Of a stretch of DNA of 46,602 bases, positions 31,791 through 40,873 are shown piece after piece; position 1 is the first letter of the stretch, and each line of letters begins with the position of its first letter. The notes under the pieces were generated by a model that did not search any database, was not told the origin of the DNA, and worked only from the letters and a program-made list of their open reading frames with translations. This DNA is from a virus. The stretch is taken from the IMG/VR virus record IMGVR_UViG_3300032236_001956, positions 1-46,602 of that record, one strand, 5' to 3'. The position numbers were made by a program, and so were the translations under genes.

Positions 31791-32894
31791 ATGGCAAAGC
31801 TCAGCCTGTGGCGTGGTTTAGGCACCAAAACCAAGGACTATCAGTTCACCGACAAGATCATTGCACAGCAATATCAAGTGGGCGGGGTGGAGTTCTATGT
31901 CCACAAGTATCTGGGGCCTGATCTCAATGCCAGCACCAACAGCTCTGTGAATTTGGATATGTCGGGTCAGGATCCGTTTGGCATGACCATCCAAGACGTG
32001 GTCAACATGGAAATACGCGACAGAAAGTATGACCCTGATGTGTGGAGCCTGCGTGGACATTACCAAATAAGTGACAGCGAATTTGATTTGCGCCAGTTTG
32101 GTTTGTTCCTCAGCAACGATACCCTGTTCATCACATTTCATCTCAACACCATGGTGGCTCGATTTGGCAGACGCATCACAGCAGGTGATGTCATTGAAGT
32201 GCTCAATCAACGAGATGATTTAGTGACAGGAACCGTGGCAGCCATTAGCAAATATTATGTGGTGCAAGAAGGCACACGACCAGCGGAAGGATACGGACCC
32301 AGTTGGTGGCCTCACTTGTGGCGTGTGAAATGCAACCCCATAACTGACACGCAAGAATACAAGGACATCTTCAATGCACCCATCCTGGATAGTTTGGGCA
32401 ATGAAGTTCTTGATAACAATGGCAATGTTGCCACAGTGGGCAGTGAACTCAGCACACGCGGAGCCGAACTGGCAATAAACGACAAGATACTGGATTTGGC
32501 CACTGCGGCTGTGCCGTTTAGAAACTTGCAGGGTGCGCATTTTTATGTGCTACAGGGAGACCTGGACAAACCTGTGACTATTTGGGCAGGTGACGGCATT
32601 CCTCCCAACCAAAGCAAACCAGTTGATCAGGGCATCACATGGCCCAGCATGCCCAAACAGGGAGATTATTTCTTGAGAATCGACTACTCGCCAGCCTTGT
32701 TGTATAAAAGAACCGAAGACCGCTGGGTGAGAACAGAAGCAAACTGGAGAGCACCTTGGCTGCCGGCAAATCGTTTGCTCACGACCTTTATCAACAACGA
32801 TGCTGTAACCACACTAACTGATGGCACTCAGCAGCCGGAAAAACAAAACCTCCGAGATGCTATTACACCGCGACTTGATCCTGACATAATATAA
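31791..32894 (+). CDS. 14: neck protein (gp14-like)
   Basis: The 367-residue product begins MAKLSLWRGLGTKTKDYQFT and has EIRDRKYDPDVWSLRGHYQI, FDLRQFGLFLSNDTLFITFH and PHLWRVKCNPITDTQEYKDI, which I recognise from neck or head-completion proteins of T4-like phages at the gene 14 position. In T4, gp13 and gp14 form the neck that closes the filled head and accepts the tail. It is longer than T4 gp14 (256). It leads an operon of gp14-like, endolysin, gp15-like and, after another late promoter, gp13-like genes. Assignment to 14 rather than another neck gene is by similarity of pattern and position. Confidence 0.65.
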   Translation: MAKLSLWRGLGTKTKDYQFTDKIIAQQYQVGGVEFYVHKYLGPDLNASTNSSVNLDMSGQDPFGMTIQDVVNMEIRDRKYDPDVWSLRGHYQISDSEFDLRQFGLFLSNDTLFITFHLNTMVARFGRRITAGDVIEVLNQRDDLVTGTVAAISKYYVVQEGTRPAEGYGPSWWPHLWRVKCNPITDTQEYKDIFNAPILDSLGNEVLDNNGNVATVGSELSTRGAELAINDKILDLATAAVPFRNLQGAHFYVLQGDLDKPVTIWAGDGIPPNQSKPVDQGITWPSMPKQGDYFLRIDYSPALLYKRTEDRWVRTEANWRAPWLPANRLLTTFINNDAVTTLTDGTQQPEKQNLRDAITPRLDPDII

Positions 32895-32908
32895 GAGGAG
32901 ACACACCA

Positions 32909-33523
32909 ATGATTACACAACAACAACTGGCTGCATGCATTCCCGGTCACAACATTGACCAATGGTATGACGTAATTGTGGCCTATATGACCAAGTTTGA
33001 AATCAACACTCCCATGCGCATTGCTCATTTTCTAGCACAGTGCGGACACGAGAGCGGAGATTTGAGAGAAATACAAGAGAACCTCAACTACAGTGCCAAG
33101 GGCCTGCGTGGAGTTTTCCCCAAGTATTTCCCCACAGATGAAATGGCATTGCATTACCAGCGCAAGCCCGAGCTGATTGCCAACCGCGTATATGGTGGCC
33201 GCATGGGCAATGGGGACGAAGAAACCGGTGATGGATTCCGCTATCATGGACGTGGATTGATCCAACTCACTGGCAAGGACAACTATAGAAAGTGCAGTCA
33301 CGACGTATTTGGTGACGACCGTTTGGTTGAAAACCCCGATTTGCTGGCAACACCCGAAGGTGCTGTGGCTAGTGCCTGCTGGTATTGGACCAGTCACAAG
33401 TGCAACCAGATTGCCGATCAAAATGACATTTTGCATCTAACCCGAGTTATCAATGGCGGAACCATTGGGCTGGATGATCGCACTGCTCGCACACATCATT
33501 GCTACGCGGTATTGACACAGTAA
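32909..33523 (+). CDS. GH19 chitinase-type endolysin
   Basis: The 204-residue product is a single GH19 domain: FLAQCGHESGDL with catalytic Glu48, then FRYHGRGLIQLTGKDNYRKC and a C-terminal ACWYWTSHKCN and RVINGG. Phage proteins of this family cut the glycan strand of peptidoglycan at lysis. There is no signal peptide, so a holin or similar would be needed for export. The gene is set between gp14-like and gp15-like genes with 14 and 1 intervening bases. T4 instead uses gpe (GH24), and here a GH24 domain is only in the tail spike. GAGGAG stands before the ATG. Confidence 0.88.
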   Translation: MITQQQLAACIPGHNIDQWYDVIVAYMTKFEINTPMRIAHFLAQCGHESGDLREIQENLNYSAKGLRGVFPKYFPTDEMALHYQRKPELIANRVYGGRMGNGDEETGDGFRYHGRGLIQLTGKDNYRKCSHDVFGDDRLVENPDLLATPEGAVASACWYWTSHKCNQIADQNDILHLTRVINGGTIGLDDRTARTHHCYAVLTQ

Positions 33524-33524
33524 C

Positions 33525-35159
33525 ATGCAATATTTCTACAGCGGCCAAATACGTAACTATCGCTTGCAAATCATCCGTGCATTCAGCAATTTCTACATTC
33601 AGTATGGCACGGGTGAACTGGTTCGTGTGCCCTGTAGATATGGCGATCCCAGTCGCATTGCAGAAAATGTAGTGAGAGGAGGCAGTGAAAACAAAGTTTT
33701 AAGCTGCCCTTTCATTACATGTTACATAAGTGGCATCACAATGAGCAGCACACGTCGGCAGGATCCTACATTTGTAGACACAGTTCAAGTCAACGAGCGC
33801 AACTACGATGCGGAAACGCAAAAGTATGGCAATGATATAGGAAATCGTTACACCGTGCAGCGTTATATGCCTGTGCCCTACGATATCACAGTGCAGGTAG
33901 ACATCTGGACCAACAACTTGGATCAAAAAGAACAACTAGCCGAGCAGATTCTGGTGTTATACAACCCCAGTGTGGAAATCCAAACCAGTGTCAACCCTCT
34001 TGATTGGAGCGTGCTGAGTTTGTTGGAAATGCAGGACAACATAACCTGGACCAGCCGCAGCATTCCACAAGGCACTGACAATCCCATTGATGTCATGACC
34101 ATGACATTCAAAGTGCCTGTGTGGATCAATCCGCCAGCCAAAGTCAAACGCCAGGCCATTATCCATGAAATCATTACTGACATTGTGGATGTCACAGGCA
34201 GTCAAGACGTTCACAATGTAAACTGGGAAAGCGTGGAATTTTTGACACGCATCTTTACAGAGCCTGGTGATCACGGCATCAACATCATTAGTGAAAACGG
34301 TCAACTCAAACTGCAACTGACCACAGCGGCTGGCGCCCTGCGAGATCCCGACCAAAATGCCACTGTGTTGTGGGGCACAGCCAATCCTGTGCTAACTGAT
34401 GGGGATCAATTCACTTGGAATGGCCACGAATGCATAGTGACCAGCAGCAATGTTGCTGTGGCTACAGCAGGATTCAACATACAAACACCCAATGGTTACA
34501 CCTGCATGTTGTTCAACGGCAATCAACCACAATTTGTCAACTACACCAACCTCAACATGACATTCACAGAAATAACACCTGGTGTGCTCAGCAGCTTGGG
34601 ACTGCCCACCAGCTACCCTGGCGGAAACTTTGCATGGTGGCGTTTGTTGCAGGCATATGGCAACTTCAAGAGCTATTCACAATACAACACAGCAGGCAGC
34701 AAACTGAAAGTTCGCCTAAGTGATGATGTATCTCCCAGCGGTGTTGGTGTTGTGGGATATCTGGACTACGATGTTAACAATCAAAATCAAATGATCTGGC
34801 GCATTGATACTGTGTCTATACCCGGCATGCAGATTGCCAATATTGATGCGGTGGTGAATCCTGAGAAAACCGGGCCCGGTGCTGGCCTTCCGGCCGCTGC
34901 TACTGGACAGAGATATTTGCTCACAGCAGACATGGCTCAAGACAACATATCATGGGGCACGCTGGCAGCGCCGGCTGATTGCATTGTGGAATATGATGGC
35001 AGTGCATGGTTCGTAGCTTGGAATCCAGCGGAAAACCAAAACACCACACAATGGGTTTTCAACGAATACAGCAGCAAGTATTTGCAGTGGTCAAATAATC
35101 AGTGGCAAAATTTCCTCAGTGGCTTGTATAGGCCCGGGCAATGGAGTCTCAGCATCTGA
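33525..35159 (+). CDS. 15: tail completion/sheath stabiliser gp15-like, C-terminally extended
   Basis: The N-terminal 220 residues (QYFYSGQIRNYRLQIIRAFS, ELVRVPCRYGDPSRI, YDITVQVDIWTNNLDQKEQL, VPVWINPPAKVK) follow the pattern of T4 gp15 (YFYNSSFRRY, IRVPITYAS, YELSIFTRYEDD, MYPPVDD). gp15 caps the tail tube and sheath and joins tail to neck. T4 gp15 has 272 residues; this protein has 544, with an extra C-terminal region rich in W, N and Q (WNGHECIVTSSN, YDGSAWFVAWNP, YLQWSNNQWQNF) that looks like surface-exposed beta domains. It starts one base after the endolysin stop (TAACATG). Confidence 0.75.
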   Translation: MQYFYSGQIRNYRLQIIRAFSNFYIQYGTGELVRVPCRYGDPSRIAENVVRGGSENKVLSCPFITCYISGITMSSTRRQDPTFVDTVQVNERNYDAETQKYGNDIGNRYTVQRYMPVPYDITVQVDIWTNNLDQKEQLAEQILVLYNPSVEIQTSVNPLDWSVLSLLEMQDNITWTSRSIPQGTDNPIDVMTMTFKVPVWINPPAKVKRQAIIHEIITDIVDVTGSQDVHNVNWESVEFLTRIFTEPGDHGINIISENGQLKLQLTTAAGALRDPDQNATVLWGTANPVLTDGDQFTWNGHECIVTSSNVAVATAGFNIQTPNGYTCMLFNGNQPQFVNYTNLNMTFTEITPGVLSSLGLPTSYPGGNFAWWRLLQAYGNFKSYSQYNTAGSKLKVRLSDDVSPSGVGVVGYLDYDVNNQNQMIWRIDTVSIPGMQIANIDAVVNPEKTGPGAGLPAAATGQRYLLTADMAQDNISWGTLAAPADCIVEYDGSAWFVAWNPAENQNTTQWVFNEYSSKYLQWSNNQWQNFLSGLYRPGQWSLSI

Positions 35160-35161
35160 TA

Positions 35162-35169
35162 GCTAAATA
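35162..35169 (+). promoter_or_regulatory. T4-type late promoter
   Basis: GCTAAATA right after the gene 15 stop; predicted +1 at 35175 gives a 12-base leader that starts with the AGGAG binding site. Confidence 0.65.
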
Positions 35170-35186
35170 TCACCAGGAGATACAAC

Positions 35187-35939
35187 ATGGCCGGTGTACT
35201 AAGAGTTGAATTGATTGAACAAGTCAAGCGCATGCTGGGTAGCAGCATGGTTGACCGCGAATTGGAAGCAGAAGATTACGAGCTTGCAACCACACTGGCT
35301 TTTGAACGTTATGAACAGATAGCCGGCAATGCACAGGAAGAAGCCTACATCTTCCTGGAATTGGTAAATGAGGAAGGTGTGTATTTTCTGCCACCGGAAA
35401 TCATCAGTGTGAGACAGATATTCCGCCGCGGCTTGGGTGAAACCAATGGTGGCACCAGCATAGACCCCTTTAGTTTGGCCTATACCAATTTGTATTTGTT
35501 GCAAGCAGGCGCAGGCGGCGGATACACAGCTGGTCTATTGACCTACGAGTTGTTCAACGACTACATCAAGCTGGCAGGGCGCATGTTTGGCGCTTATATT
35601 CAATTTACCTTCAACAATGTCACCAAGAAACTGCAAATCATACGCAAGCCCACCGGCGGCGAGCCCGTGTTGCTGTGGGTCTACAAGAAGCGCAGTGAAG
35701 ATGAATTGTTGCAGGACACGTTTATTAAACCCTGGATACGCAGCTACACCCTGGCCTGGGCCAAGCAGATGCTGGGTGAAAGCTATGAAAAATATGCACA
35801 GATCATTGGGCCTCAGGGCGGCACAACACTAAATGGTGCAGCACTGAAAGCAGATGCCAAGGAAAGCATGGAAAAGCTGGAACAGCAACTCAGGCTCTAT
35901 GAAGATAATTCAATGCCTCTGGGGGTCATCATCGGATAA
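35187..35939 (+). CDS. 13: neck/head completion protein gp13-like
   Basis: The 250-residue product has RVELIEQVKRMLGSSMVDRE, then LATTLAFERYEQIAGNAQEE, and YFLPPEIISVRQIFRRGLG, which fits the gp13 family of head-closure proteins. Its C-terminus has a helical pair (WIRSYTLAWAKQMLGESYEK, AKESMEKLEQQLRLYED). In T4 gp13 binds the portal after packaging together with gp14. It is slightly shorter than T4 gp13 (309). AGGAG lies 7 bases before the ATG. Confidence 0.7.
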   Translation: MAGVLRVELIEQVKRMLGSSMVDRELEAEDYELATTLAFERYEQIAGNAQEEAYIFLELVNEEGVYFLPPEIISVRQIFRRGLGETNGGTSIDPFSLAYTNLYLLQAGAGGGYTAGLLTYELFNDYIKLAGRMFGAYIQFTFNNVTKKLQIIRKPTGGEPVLLWVYKKRSEDELLQDTFIKPWIRSYTLAWAKQMLGESYEKYAQIIGPQGGTTLNGAALKADAKESMEKLEQQLRLYEDNSMPLGVIIG

Positions 35940-35942
35940 AAG

Positions 35943-35970
35943 TTGACATTATATGTTGCTATGTTATTGT
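35943..35970 (+). promoter_or_regulatory. early-type promoter (TTGACA-16-TATTGT)
   Basis: TTGACA (35943-35948), 16 bases, TATTGT (35965-35970), 3 bases after the gene 13 stop. It is the same class as the promoters near the left end and makes the next gene an early gene inside a late region. Confidence 0.75.
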
Positions 35971-35996
35971 TGTGAAAATATCACAAGGAACACACA

Positions 35997-36470
35997 GTGA
36001 CAGATTTCACAGTATATGTTTTGGTGCGTAACGATCTACCCAGTATGAATCCTGGCAAAGCCATGGCCCAGGTGCACCACGCCGGCGTGCAGATGATGTC
36101 TAAACAAGGCACTAACAAGTTGGTCCAGGAATATATCAATTGTGGCATCTCAGCCGGCGCTGATTATTTCAACACTACGCTGGTTCTTAGTGCAACCCGA
36201 GATGAAATTGATGATATTTTTTATCAAGTCCGCAATCTCAATAGTGAAACCATTATTGGCAACACGGTGATTGATCCCAGCTATCCTTTTGTAGTTGATA
36301 GAGAGATCGCCCAACTTTTACAAGAAAACCACAACATAACTTGGGTCAAAGAAATGGATAACGGCCAAGTGCTGATGACCCGCACGGCGCTTACCTGTGC
36401 TTGGTTCCTGGGTGATCGGGACAATCCCGAGTTTCGAGATCTTTTTGCCCAGTTCAGCTTGCATCCTTAG
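35997..36470 (+). CDS. peptidyl-tRNA hydrolase, Pth2-like
   Basis: The 157-residue product starts with GTG, 6-7 bases after AAGGA. The N-terminal YVLVRNDLPSMNPGKAMAQV then HHAGVQMM has the PTH2 signature (GK..AQ..HA; G20, K21, Q25, H28), and VLSATRDEIDDIFYQ matches the next helix of the family. PTH2 releases tRNA from stalled peptidyl-tRNA and is typical of archaea and eukaryotes, with bacterial and phage relatives. A phage copy could rescue translation when host tRNA pools are disturbed. It has an early promoter of its own and converges with the kinase gene, overlapping it by 4 bases inside a hairpin. Confidence 0.8.
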   Translation: MTDFTVYVLVRNDLPSMNPGKAMAQVHHAGVQMMSKQGTNKLVQEYINCGISAGADYFNTTLVLSATRDEIDDIFYQVRNLNSETIIGNTVIDPSYPFVVDREIAQLLQENHNITWVKEMDNGQVLMTRTALTCAWFLGDRDNPEFRDLFAQFSLHP

Positions 36471-36479
36471 GATGCAAGC
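36457..36479. terminator. hairpin shared by two convergent gene ends
   Basis: GCTTGCATCC and its exact complement (10 bp) enclose TTA. The stem-loop contains both stop codons: TAG of the hydrolase (36468-36470) and, read on the other strand, TAA of the kinase (36469-36467). ACTTTCTCT follows on the plus side, a weak U-tract. It probably acts as a compact bidirectional terminator. Confidence 0.6.
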
Positions 36480-37069
36480 ACTTTCTCTACTTTGCTGTAT
36501 AGATCTGGCAGTGTGCCACTGTTCCAGATAACATTGTAGTCTCTCACCCCCAGCCATTCATACTCACTGGGATGAACGTCGCTCCTGATCCGCATGCTTA
36601 GTGGACGGGCAATAGCATCCTGCGCCCATGAGGGTTCGGGATCTCTTCTGACCCAGATAAAATCAGCCCCCATGTCAGCAAGCATGTGAACTTCATTGGG
36701 GAAGCGCACGTCGGTAATCACAACAGATCCTGTGCATTGTGAAATCTTGCGTTCCAGGCCAGCCATCCAGATGTCGTCAAAGAATTTCTCACGCAACACA
36801 TCAGTGCCCAGATACTGAAGCACCCAGCGCGGAGTCACTGTGCGCTGCATCTTTGCGCTCCAAAAATCATCGGGCTGTTCGCGCCATGTGCGGCTCTCAG
36901 CAGTGTTGCCTTCCAACATGTGGCGTGGCCAGCCAAAAATTGCAGCAGTGGCATCTTTGAGGTTGCCGGCAAAGCTCATGGCTGTAAAATCATGTTGGTT
37001 TACAAGGTAATCACCCACTGTGCCCTTGCCGCTGCCAATCCAACCCAATACTCCAATTATTTTTTTCAT
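36467..37069 (-). CDS. 1: deoxynucleoside monophosphate kinase gp1-like
   Basis: The 200-residue product begins MKKIIGVLGWIGSGKGTVGD with a P-loop at 8-16, then FAGNLKDATAAIFGWPRHML, LQYLGTDVLREKFFDD and VITDVRFPNEVHML, as in T4 gp1. The enzyme phosphorylates dNMPs, including modified ones in some phages, for phage DNA synthesis. It is the only minus-strand gene between 16.6 kb and the end, and its promoter is early-type. AGGATC precedes the ATG. Confidence 0.9.
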   Translation of the reverse strand: MKKIIGVLGWIGSGKGTVGDYLVNQHDFTAMSFAGNLKDATAAIFGWPRHMLEGNTAESRTWREQPDDFWSAKMQRTVTPRWVLQYLGTDVLREKFFDDIWMAGLERKISQCTGSVVITDVRFPNEVHMLADMGADFIWVRRDPEPSWAQDAIARPLSMRIRSDVHPSEYEWLGVRDYNVIWNSGTLPDLYSKVEKVLAS

Positions 37070-37090
37070 ATATTGATCCTGTCAGCAAAA

Positions 37091-37118
37091 TATATACAAA
37101 TTTTATATGCAAAATCAA
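37091..37118 (-). promoter_or_regulatory. early-type promoter of the dNMP kinase gene
   Basis: On the minus strand TTGATT (37118-37113), 16 bases, TATATA (37096-37091), 22 bases before the ATG at 37069. Confidence 0.65.
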
Positions 37119-37167
37119 CTCATGCGAACCTTTAGTTGCACGAACACGGGGGTTTTGCACCCCCACC

Positions 37168-37175
37168 CATAAATA
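37168..37175 (+). promoter_or_regulatory. T4-type late promoter of gene 18
   Basis: CATAAATA, predicted +1 at 37181, 24 bases before the ATG with GAGG at a spacing of 6. Just upstream (37148-37164) a GGGGGT/ACCCCC hairpin separates it from the divergent kinase promoter. Confidence 0.7.
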
Positions 37176-37204
37176 ACAGGCATTCATATTCAGTGAGGTC
37201 ATCA

Positions 37205-40200
37205 ATGCCCGATTTAGTTTCTCCCGGCGTTTCAGTAACAGTTACCAACGAGAGCTTTTACACAAGCGCTCCAACTGGCACCGTTCCGCTTATTGTCATC
37301 GCCACTGCACAAGACAAGTTGCAGCCCGGCACTGCCAGTGTGGCTCAATACACAACCAAGGACACAGCCGGTCAACTTAAACTGGTTACCAGTCAACGTG
37401 ATGTCTTGCAGTTGTATGGTGCACCAAACTTCTATAGTGTTGGGGGCACTCCACAATACGACAATCAATTGAATGAAGTTGGTTTGTTTAGCTTATATGA
37501 GTTCCTGGGTATTGCCAATAATGCCTACGTAATCCGTGCTGACATTGATTTAACACAATTGAAACCCAGAAGCACAGAGCCCACTGGTACACCCACAAAC
37601 GGCAGCTATTGGCTAGATACCAGCCAATCTGTATGGGGAACATTCGTTAGTAACGGTAATCCCAACCCTGCATTTGCTTGGAGTGCAGTTGCGCCCATGG
37701 TAATTACAGACAGCATGAACTTGGAAAATATTATACAAGGCCGTGTGCAACTTGACCCAGTTACGCCCACTGCTCCCATTACCAGTGCCAGTGCTAATGC
37801 AGTTGTAGATACAGGAACAATCAGCATCAATGGCGTGCCTGTATCACTTACAAGTGCAATGACCTTGCCAGATATTGCAAATGCAATTAATGGAAGCAAA
37901 GGGTTGCAGTTGCTGGGAGTCAGTGCAGAAATTTTCAGTCACAATGAAATAAGCGATCCAGTTGTGAGTACACAAGTTACAACAGTTTACAATCTGCGAC
38001 TGAAAATAAACGATATCAACAACACTGTTTACTTTGATGAAATTGGCAACGACGCTCCTTTGATTCAATTGGGATTTGTTAACCCCGATAACACAGCCAA
38101 CTATACCCCACTTAATATTGCTTCGCCTTTGAGAAGTTTTGGCACAGCAGGCGAACTGGCTGTTGATACAGTTAGTGTCAGTCCCGGCGCCAATGGCACA
38201 TATAAAAACCGCATCTGGGAAAAGATAAGTGTTGTTACAGGGTTTGGCCTGAACAGCTTCACCAAAGACTGGTGGTTTGCTGTGGGTACAACGGAACAAA
38301 GCACTATTACAGATAGCAACAACACTGATTATGCTTTTGCAGGTTGGGGTTGGCAGGAAGCCGAGCCCCTGGTAGTAACAGCAAGCAAGAGCAACCCTGT
38401 CATGGATTTGAGCGCCACAGCAGCAACCATTACAATTGGTGGCCAAAATGTTGTTGTTGCACCTAGTGACATACATGTGAGCAGTTTAGTTACCAATATC
38501 AACGCTGGATTCACAACCTTGCAAGTTAATGCTCATGCAGATCTTTACACCACAGGCATTAACACCTACTTGCGTATCACCAATTACGATGGCACAACAG
38601 TGAGATTCCATGACACCACAAATGGCAGCAGCAATGGAATTTGGACTACTGTGGGAATTGATACCAGCCAAACGTATTTTGGCAGCGTAACAGGAACCTC
38701 GGCTGTGTCTTCCTTCACAACCGGAGACAAGTTCACAGTGGATATTGGTGCCGGAGCGCAAACAATCACTGTGGCATCCAGCCCCAGCAACGACATCAGC
38801 AATGTGGTAGCACAGATCAACACCGCTGTGGGGGCCAGCATTGCTACTGCACCCAACAATCATCTTACACTGTCACGTGCCGGCACATACATCAAGGTGC
38901 AGCAAGTCAAGGGCACCCCACTCGATCATGCTGGCATTGAAACTGGCAACCACTACGGCCGTCAGGCATTTTTCCAAGATTATTACCCTGCGTTGGCTGT
39001 GCCCAGCACACTGCCACAATTGGCTGCCAAGAGCATTTGGCTGAACACCACTAGCCAAAACCGCGGTGCAGACACAGTTGTAAAACAATATGCAAACGGC
39101 ACCTGGACAACGCAAAACACTGCGCCCAATACTGGAACCATACCATGGTTTCGCCAGACAAGCGATGCAGACATTAGCTTTGGATCACGCAAGTCTGTGG
39201 GTAGCATCTTTATGCAATATAATCCCGACAACAGCATTCCCAGCCAAATGACCATGCAGCTAATGAGATGGGATGGCACAACATGGAGTTCTGCAGGAAT
39301 GGGTGACCAGACCTGGATGTATAGCCCCAAAACAACTGCTCCTCAGGGATCTCCAGCAGATGGCACATTGTGGTATAACACTACACTGCAAGTGGACATC
39401 ATGGTGAATACTGGTCGCCAGTGGGTTGGTTACAAGAACCTCTACCCTGGAACAGACAACAACGGAGTTATCATTAGTGGCAGTGCTCCGCTAACACAAA
39501 GCAACGGCAATGCGCTAGTGGATTACGACATTTGGTTGGACAGCAGCCAGAGCACATACCCAGTTCTAAACAGATATGTTAGCAGCAGCAGAAGCTGGGT
39601 GCAAATTGACAACACGGATCACGTTACACCAGGTGGTATTATATTCGAAGACGCACGCAGCAATGCCGGTGCTGAATATAATTACAGTGTTCTCAACAGC
39701 ACTCTTGTGCTGAGCGACTATGTGGACAGCGATGTGCCTGATGCAGAACTTTACCCAACTGGTATGTTGTTGTTCAACACACGTTACAGCACCAACAACG
39801 TCAAGCGCTGGAGTGCAAATTATTTTGGTGCAGGCATGGGAACCTGGGTCACAGCAAGCGGCAACAACCCCGGCGACCTTACTCCCTACATGGGAACCGC
39901 AGCTCAAAGAATAATGGTAGTCCAGGCTCTGCAGGGTGCCCTGCAAGCAAGTGAAGATGCTCGTGCAGAACAGACATACTTCAACTTGATTGCAACACCA
40001 GGTTATCCTGAATGCATCGATGAGATGGTGACTCTCAACACAGACAAAAAACAGATTGCATTTGTTGTGGGTGATACTCCTGCTCATCTTGCCCCCACCG
40101 GAACCGCAATCGTTAACTGGGCAACCAACGCAGCTAACGCATATGACAATGGCGATGCAGGTTTGATCACACACGATGATTACACCGCAGTGTGGTATCC

Positions 40201-40840
40201 CTGGGCCCTAAGCACCAATTTGGATGGCAGTTATGTATTCGTGCCACCCAGCATGATGGCATTGCGCACTATTGCATTCAACGATCAAGTTGCCTATCCT
40301 TGGTTTGCGCCAGCAGGCTTTAACCGTGGTTTGGTAACTGGAGTCAACAGTGTGGGTTATCTCAATAGCATAGGCGAATATAAAGCATTGACACTGAATC
40401 AAGGTCAGCGAGATGTCATGTATAGCCACAGCATCAACCCCATTGCTTATATCCCCAACCGCGGCTTGGTAATTTACGGACAAAAGACACTGAGTGCCAC
40501 AACCAGTGCTATGGACCGTATCAATGTAGCCCGTTTGATCAACTACCTCAAGTATCAGTTGGACAATGTTGCCAAGAGTTTCTTGTTTGAACCCAATGAC
40601 AAGCAAACTCGTGATGCAGTGCTCACTACATTCAACGGGTTCTTCAATAACCTGGTGGGATTGCGTGCCATATACGACTTTGCTGTGATTTGTGATGAAA
40701 CGAACAACACACCAGCGCGCATTGATGCAAATCAATTGTGGATTGATGTGGCAATTAAACCTGAAAAGGCCATTGAGTTCATCTACATACCCATCCGCTT
40801 GCTCAACACAGGCGATCCAATGCCCAACGGCACACGATAA
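37205..40840 (+). CDS. 18: tail sheath protein gp18, about twice the usual length
   Basis: The product has 1211 residues against 659 in T4. The start at 37205 was chosen because the sheath N-terminus MPDLVSPGVSVTVTNES begins there and GAGG precedes it. The first 120 residues and the last 300 (FLFEPNDKQTRDAV, LRAIYDFAVICDETNNTPAR, EFIYIPIRLLNTG) are standard contractile-sheath core. The extra middle carries four copies of a short unit of the type NGxYWLDTSQS...W (about residues 131-160, 605-640, 715-745 and 772-805) plus beta-rich blocks with VDTGTISINGVPVS and ITIGGQNVVVAP. These are probably surface domains decorating the contractile tail. A 12-bp hairpin terminator follows. Confidence 0.9.
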   Translation: MPDLVSPGVSVTVTNESFYTSAPTGTVPLIVIATAQDKLQPGTASVAQYTTKDTAGQLKLVTSQRDVLQLYGAPNFYSVGGTPQYDNQLNEVGLFSLYEFLGIANNAYVIRADIDLTQLKPRSTEPTGTPTNGSYWLDTSQSVWGTFVSNGNPNPAFAWSAVAPMVITDSMNLENIIQGRVQLDPVTPTAPITSASANAVVDTGTISINGVPVSLTSAMTLPDIANAINGSKGLQLLGVSAEIFSHNEISDPVVSTQVTTVYNLRLKINDINNTVYFDEIGNDAPLIQLGFVNPDNTANYTPLNIASPLRSFGTAGELAVDTVSVSPGANGTYKNRIWEKISVVTGFGLNSFTKDWWFAVGTTEQSTITDSNNTDYAFAGWGWQEAEPLVVTASKSNPVMDLSATAATITIGGQNVVVAPSDIHVSSLVTNINAGFTTLQVNAHADLYTTGINTYLRITNYDGTTVRFHDTTNGSSNGIWTTVGIDTSQTYFGSVTGTSAVSSFTTGDKFTVDIGAGAQTITVASSPSNDISNVVAQINTAVGASIATAPNNHLTLSRAGTYIKVQQVKGTPLDHAGIETGNHYGRQAFFQDYYPALAVPSTLPQLAAKSIWLNTTSQNRGADTVVKQYANGTWTTQNTAPNTGTIPWFRQTSDADISFGSRKSVGSIFMQYNPDNSIPSQMTMQLMRWDGTTWSSAGMGDQTWMYSPKTTAPQGSPADGTLWYNTTLQVDIMVNTGRQWVGYKNLYPGTDNNGVIISGSAPLTQSNGNALVDYDIWLDSSQSTYPVLNRYVSSSRSWVQIDNTDHVTPGGIIFEDARSNAGAEYNYSVLNSTLVLSDYVDSDVPDAELYPTGMLLFNTRYSTNNVKRWSANYFGAGMGTWVTASGNNPGDLTPYMGTAAQRIMVVQALQGALQASEDARAEQTYFNLIATPGYPECIDEMVTLNTDKKQIAFVVGDTPAHLAPTGTAIVNWATNAANAYDNGDAGLITHDDYTAVWYPWALSTNLDGSYVFVPPSMMALRTIAFNDQVAYPWFAPAGFNRGLVTGVNSVGYLNSIGEYKALTLNQGQRDVMYSHSINPIAYIPNRGLVIYGQKTLSATTSAMDRINVARLINYLKYQLDNVAKSFLFEPNDKQTRDAVLTTFNGFFNNLVGLRAIYDFAVICDETNNTPARIDANQLWIDVAIKPEKAIEFIYIPIRLLNTGDPMPNGTR

Positions 40841-40845
40841 CTGGC

Positions 40846-40873
40846 AAATGGCGGGGAGCGATCCCCGCCATTT
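40846..40873 (+). terminator. terminator after gene 18
   Basis: AAATGGCGGGGA and its exact complement (12 bp) with a GCGA tetraloop, followed by CTCTCTG. Confidence 0.8.
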
